Of a stretch of 64,000 nt of DNA, positions 61,656 through 64,000 are shown piece by piece. The notes under the pieces were generated by a model. It worked only from the letters and a program-made list of their open reading frames with translations, did not search any database and was not told where the DNA came from. The translations under genes were made by a program, and so were the position numbers. Source of the stretch: Paludibacter sp. (GTDB lineage: Bacteria; Bacteroidota; Bacteroidia; Bacteroidales; Paludibacteraceae); assembly GCA_031292575.1 (NCBI GenBank), contig JARLGX010000032.1, positions 1-64,000 on the forward strand, written 5' to 3'. Every line of letters begins with the position of its first letter. The stretch's first letter is position 1.

Positions 61656-63521
61656 TTACTTCCAATCATCAATTGGTTTTAATACTGTTTTTTCTTCATT
61701 TGTCTTTTCCGGAAGCAATTTCACGCGTAAAGTTTCCTTTTGATGAGCGGGCAACTGAACTTCATATCCTACGATTATTGTGTTCGGATTCTCGGCGTCA
61801 TAATCGGTTGTTGGCGCGGTACTCCATGTTTTAAGTTTCACCGGAACATTCGCAATCACTTCCAATTGCATTTTTTTCCCTTTTTGTTCCAATTCAATGT
61901 GATTCCCGATAATTGTTGCTTTTGCCGGCGTTACCATTCGCCATTGAATTACAACCGGTTTATCTGAACTTTCAACCTCGTCCTGTATCAGAACGTATTT
62001 CTTATCTACAATAGCCAATCCGCGTTTGGCCGATTTTAACCGTCCAGCATACATTGCAGTGGTATTCAAAACCCCAAACATAAATTCAGGATTGTTCGAT
62101 GACTTTACAATTTCAACCTTTCCCGTAACATCAAACAATTGATTATCAACTGTTATAACATTGTGGGCAAAATTATTATACCTGAATATCGTCCAACGCG
62201 GACTTTTTTGTGAGTTGTCCCATAAATCAATGCCTTTGCTTTCGATAGTATTATACGACTGTGGACCAAAATCCATTGCCCAACGCAAACCCATGGCATC
62301 CATTACAAATGAACCTTCGTCTAAATGGTTGTGTGTGTTTGATTTAGGACTTCCGCCTTTTACACCTAAGTAGATTCCTTTTTCTTCATCCCAGCTTGAA
62401 CGCATAAGGCACACCGGAGTTTCTCCGCGTCCAACATACATATTTTCGATTGGCAATGGCACATTTTTTAAGGCCATTTTCGCGCCCCAAATGATTGAAG
62501 CCGGCAAGAATCTGTTTTCAGCATGGAAAAAGTAATTCTTCTTATTCTGCAATTGCAAAAGTTCGTAACGTACCAAACCTGGATTCTCCAATTTGTCGGC
62601 AAACCAGAATAAAGATACATTCAGACGCAAATCGCCACCGCTATCACCGTAATTAAATGGCTTTTCCTTTTGTCCAATCATGTTAATGATATAGTTTGGC
62701 GACTGCATAAATCCCTGAATTTTACTGAGTTCAAAATCAGTTCCAAAAATCTTTTCAATAGCACTCAAAAAGAGTACGTTGTAACTTGTTCCAAAATTCC
62801 AATAGCCATATCCTTCGGGATAAGCGCCATCCGGGCCGTAAGCCGCCATGGGCAATTTTATGGATTGAACGGAACGATTGAGAATTTCCGAAGCAAGTGG
62901 TTTGTTGTTTTCCCAAACTGCCAACGCTCCATAAGCCATGGCGGTGTTGCACACCTGGTTCCAGTTATTATCGCGGGTCAACCAACTGTTATATTCATTA
63001 TTCATCGACGGCATTAATCCTTTATTTATAATTGCCTCACGGATAATGTCTTTTGATTGCTGGGGTAGGTAATCGAACAACCAATCGTAGCCAATAGAAA
63101 CAGCCGTGGTCATTTCAGCGATGTCTAAAAAATGAATTGGATTCCAATCTGTAAAGTTGCATACTGCAAGTAATTCTTTTTCAGCACGCTTAGCATATTT
63201 CTCATTATTGGTGGTGCGGAAAGCATACGAAAGCATAAAAATACGGAACAATGATTCCCTCGACGTATCAAGAAGTCGTTTGCCAATCAGAATGCGTTTA
63301 AGCGGTTGTTGCTTCAAAATGCTGTCAGCGCCCATCAGTACATTTTTCTGGATGCTGCTCCAACTTTCATTTTCTGCAATCTGCTTGTTCAAAAGGGTTT
63401 CTTCTCCTTTAAGCATCAATATGCGTGGATGGTCGGGTATTGCTGATTCAGGGGAAATATTCTGAGCCGCCACCGGATAAAATCCAACCAGGGAAAGCAA
63501 TATAAAATAAAGTATCTTCAT
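61656..63521 (-). CDS. heparinase II/III-family secreted polysaccharide lyase-like protein
   Basis: The start at 63521 (MKILYFILLSLVGFYPVAAQ) gives a good signal peptide; the frame is open to 63542. The 621-residue protein has an N-terminal alpha/alpha toroid (RLLDTSRESLFRIFMLSYAF, DIAEMTTAVSIGYDWLFDYL, NNWNQVCNTAMAYGALAV, YGPDGAYPEGYGYWNFGTSY) and a C-terminal beta-sandwich heparinase II/III domain (GSPKSNTHNHLDEGSFVMDAMGLRWAMDFG). The NTHNHLD His and the toroid Tyr/His are expected catalytic residues. The substrate may be a uronate-containing glycan; family number not assigned. Confidence 0.9.
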   Translation of the reverse strand: MKILYFILLSLVGFYPVAAQNISPESAIPDHPRILMLKGEETLLNKQIAENESWSSIQKNVLMGADSILKQQPLKRILIGKRLLDTSRESLFRIFMLSYAFRTTNNEKYAKRAEKELLAVCNFTDWNPIHFLDIAEMTTAVSIGYDWLFDYLPQQSKDIIREAIINKGLMPSMNNEYNSWLTRDNNWNQVCNTAMAYGALAVWENNKPLASEILNRSVQSIKLPMAAYGPDGAYPEGYGYWNFGTSYNVLFLSAIEKIFGTDFELSKIQGFMQSPNYIINMIGQKEKPFNYGDSGGDLRLNVSLFWFADKLENPGLVRYELLQLQNKKNYFFHAENRFLPASIIWGAKMALKNVPLPIENMYVGRGETPVCLMRSSWDEEKGIYLGVKGGSPKSNTHNHLDEGSFVMDAMGLRWAMDFGPQSYNTIESKGIDLWDNSQKSPRWTIFRYNNFAHNVITVDNQLFDVTGKVEIVKSSNNPEFMFGVLNTTAMYAGRLKSAKRGLAIVDKKYVLIQDEVESSDKPVVIQWRMVTPAKATIIGNHIELEQKGKKMQLEVIANVPVKLKTWSTAPTTDYDAENPNTIIVGYEVQLPAHQKETLRVKLLPEKTNEEKTVLKPIDDWK

Positions 63522-63577
63522 GTGTAAATAATTGTCAGCCAAGTATAAAGGAGAAATTGCGACTTTTCAATCGTATT

Positions 63578-64000
63578 TTACCTGTAATTCTTCAAATTCT
63601 TTTTAATAATATTCATGGTTCTATCCGGTTCTTCCACGTTTCGCGGATAGTAATAATAAATCAGTTGATCAATATCCATTTTTAATAATTCGGGCATGCC
63701 TTTTTCCAATAAAGGAATATTCGACTTTGGTAAATTGTGATTTTCCATTAATAACATGGATTTCATATTGTTGGCATGAGCTGCATCGATAAACCGCTGA
63801 CCCTGATTACCTAACAAGGTTTTTCCTTTTTCTTCCAACTGTCCGCCATCAGCTTCATTCCACGGTCTGCCATCGGCGCCGAAATAATCAAGATATTGAA
63901 TTTTTGCCAATTTCTTAATCGTTTCATCATCAAAACTGGCGTAGATAAAGAAAGAAGTCGTTTTGTCGGGAAATTTGGTTTTGATGTGTTTGTTTATTCG
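63578..64000 (-). CDS. partial gene, unknown protein cut by the window edge
   Basis: The frame is open from the stop at 63578 through the end of the window, so the start lies beyond 64000; 140 C-terminal residues are visible. A TTG at 63908-63910 is not a convincing start, because the upstream residues (FPDKTTSFFIYASFDDETIKKL) read as protein. The visible part includes YFGADGRPWNEADGG, FIDAAHANNMKSMLLMENHNL and LIYYYYPRNVEEPDRTMNII, suggestive of the end of a TIM-barrel-like protein. I do not recognise the family. It is co-oriented with the heparinase-fold gene, 56 bp upstream. Confidence 0.65.
   Translation of the reverse strand, partial: RINKHIKTKFPDKTTSFFIYASFDDETIKKLAKIQYLDYFGADGRPWNEADGGQLEEKGKTLLGNQGQRFIDAAHANNMKSMLLMENHNLPKSNIPLLEKGMPELLKMDIDQLIYYYYPRNVEEPDRTMNIIKKNLKNYR

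Noticed and set aside
1-64000. tRNA, rRNA or CRISPR array
   Set aside because: The larger intergenic regions were read on both strands; none shows a cloverleaf, rRNA-like conserved block or regularly spaced repeat set of CRISPR type.

Overview
The window is AT-rich bacterial chromosome from the Bacteroidota, most likely Bacteroidales. The evidence is the TAnnTTTG-type -7 promoter boxes, the nusB-yajC-ybbR cluster, DUF4494, DUF4293 and DUF3276 proteins, a hybrid two-component system (HTCS), and an SDR-type mannonate oxidoreductase with a UxaE epimerase. I see no rRNA, tRNA or CRISPR array.

Layout. 1-4.3 kb is an accessory patch. It holds a truncated IS1182-type transposase, an overlapping two-gene unit (soluble GT51 transglycosylase domain plus Pol-beta-fold nucleotidyltransferase) bracketed by inverted 10-mers, a secreted formylglycine-generating-enzyme-fold (FGE/SUMF1) protein, and an IS3-type remnant. 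4.3-17.1 kb carries an M13 peptidase, an O-methyltransferase, a PIF1-like helicase with an HRDC domain, GtrA/GT2 lipid-linked sugar genes, a metallo-beta-lactamase-fold protein, and a small MarR-linked operon. 17.2-37 kb is mostly housekeeping: a stomatin-like protein, a PL10 pectate lyase, MTA/SAH nucleosidase, an M48 protease, a PLP homeostasis protein, a membrane pyrophosphatase, RuvX, peptide deformylase, an MsrB-MsrA fusion, three genes for a diacetamido-uronic acid sugar nucleotide, YbbR/YajC/NusB and threonine aldolase.

37-64 kb is one long minus-strand gene train for pectin and hexuronate use. At its upstream end are secreted enzymes (heparinase II/III fold, GH105, an alpha/alpha-barrel protein, GH28), the HTCS, a hexuronate-type MFS transporter, a NagB-like enzyme, a GntP permease and a glycerate 2-kinase. 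A LacI-type regulator with two operators then heads uxaE, an SDR mannonate oxidoreductase, uxuA, kdgK, a LarA-like gene, a Gfo/Idh dehydrogenase, pdxB and gnd. Tagaturonate and fructuronate are therefore routed through mannonate to 2-keto-3-deoxygluconate (KDG) and KDG-6-phosphate. No SusC/SusD pair, uxaC or KDPG aldolase gene is in the window.

The most unusual points are these. (1) An IVS-like element sits between kdgK and larA: a four-helix-bundle (S23-like) gene flanked by inverted hexamer arrays that could pair in the mRNA. (2) The HTCS lacks both canonical phosphoacceptors (His to Asn, Asp to Glu). (3) The GT51/nucleotidyltransferase unit is cassette-like. (4) A CCCCTAA-type repeat recurs in the leaders of the uronate genes.
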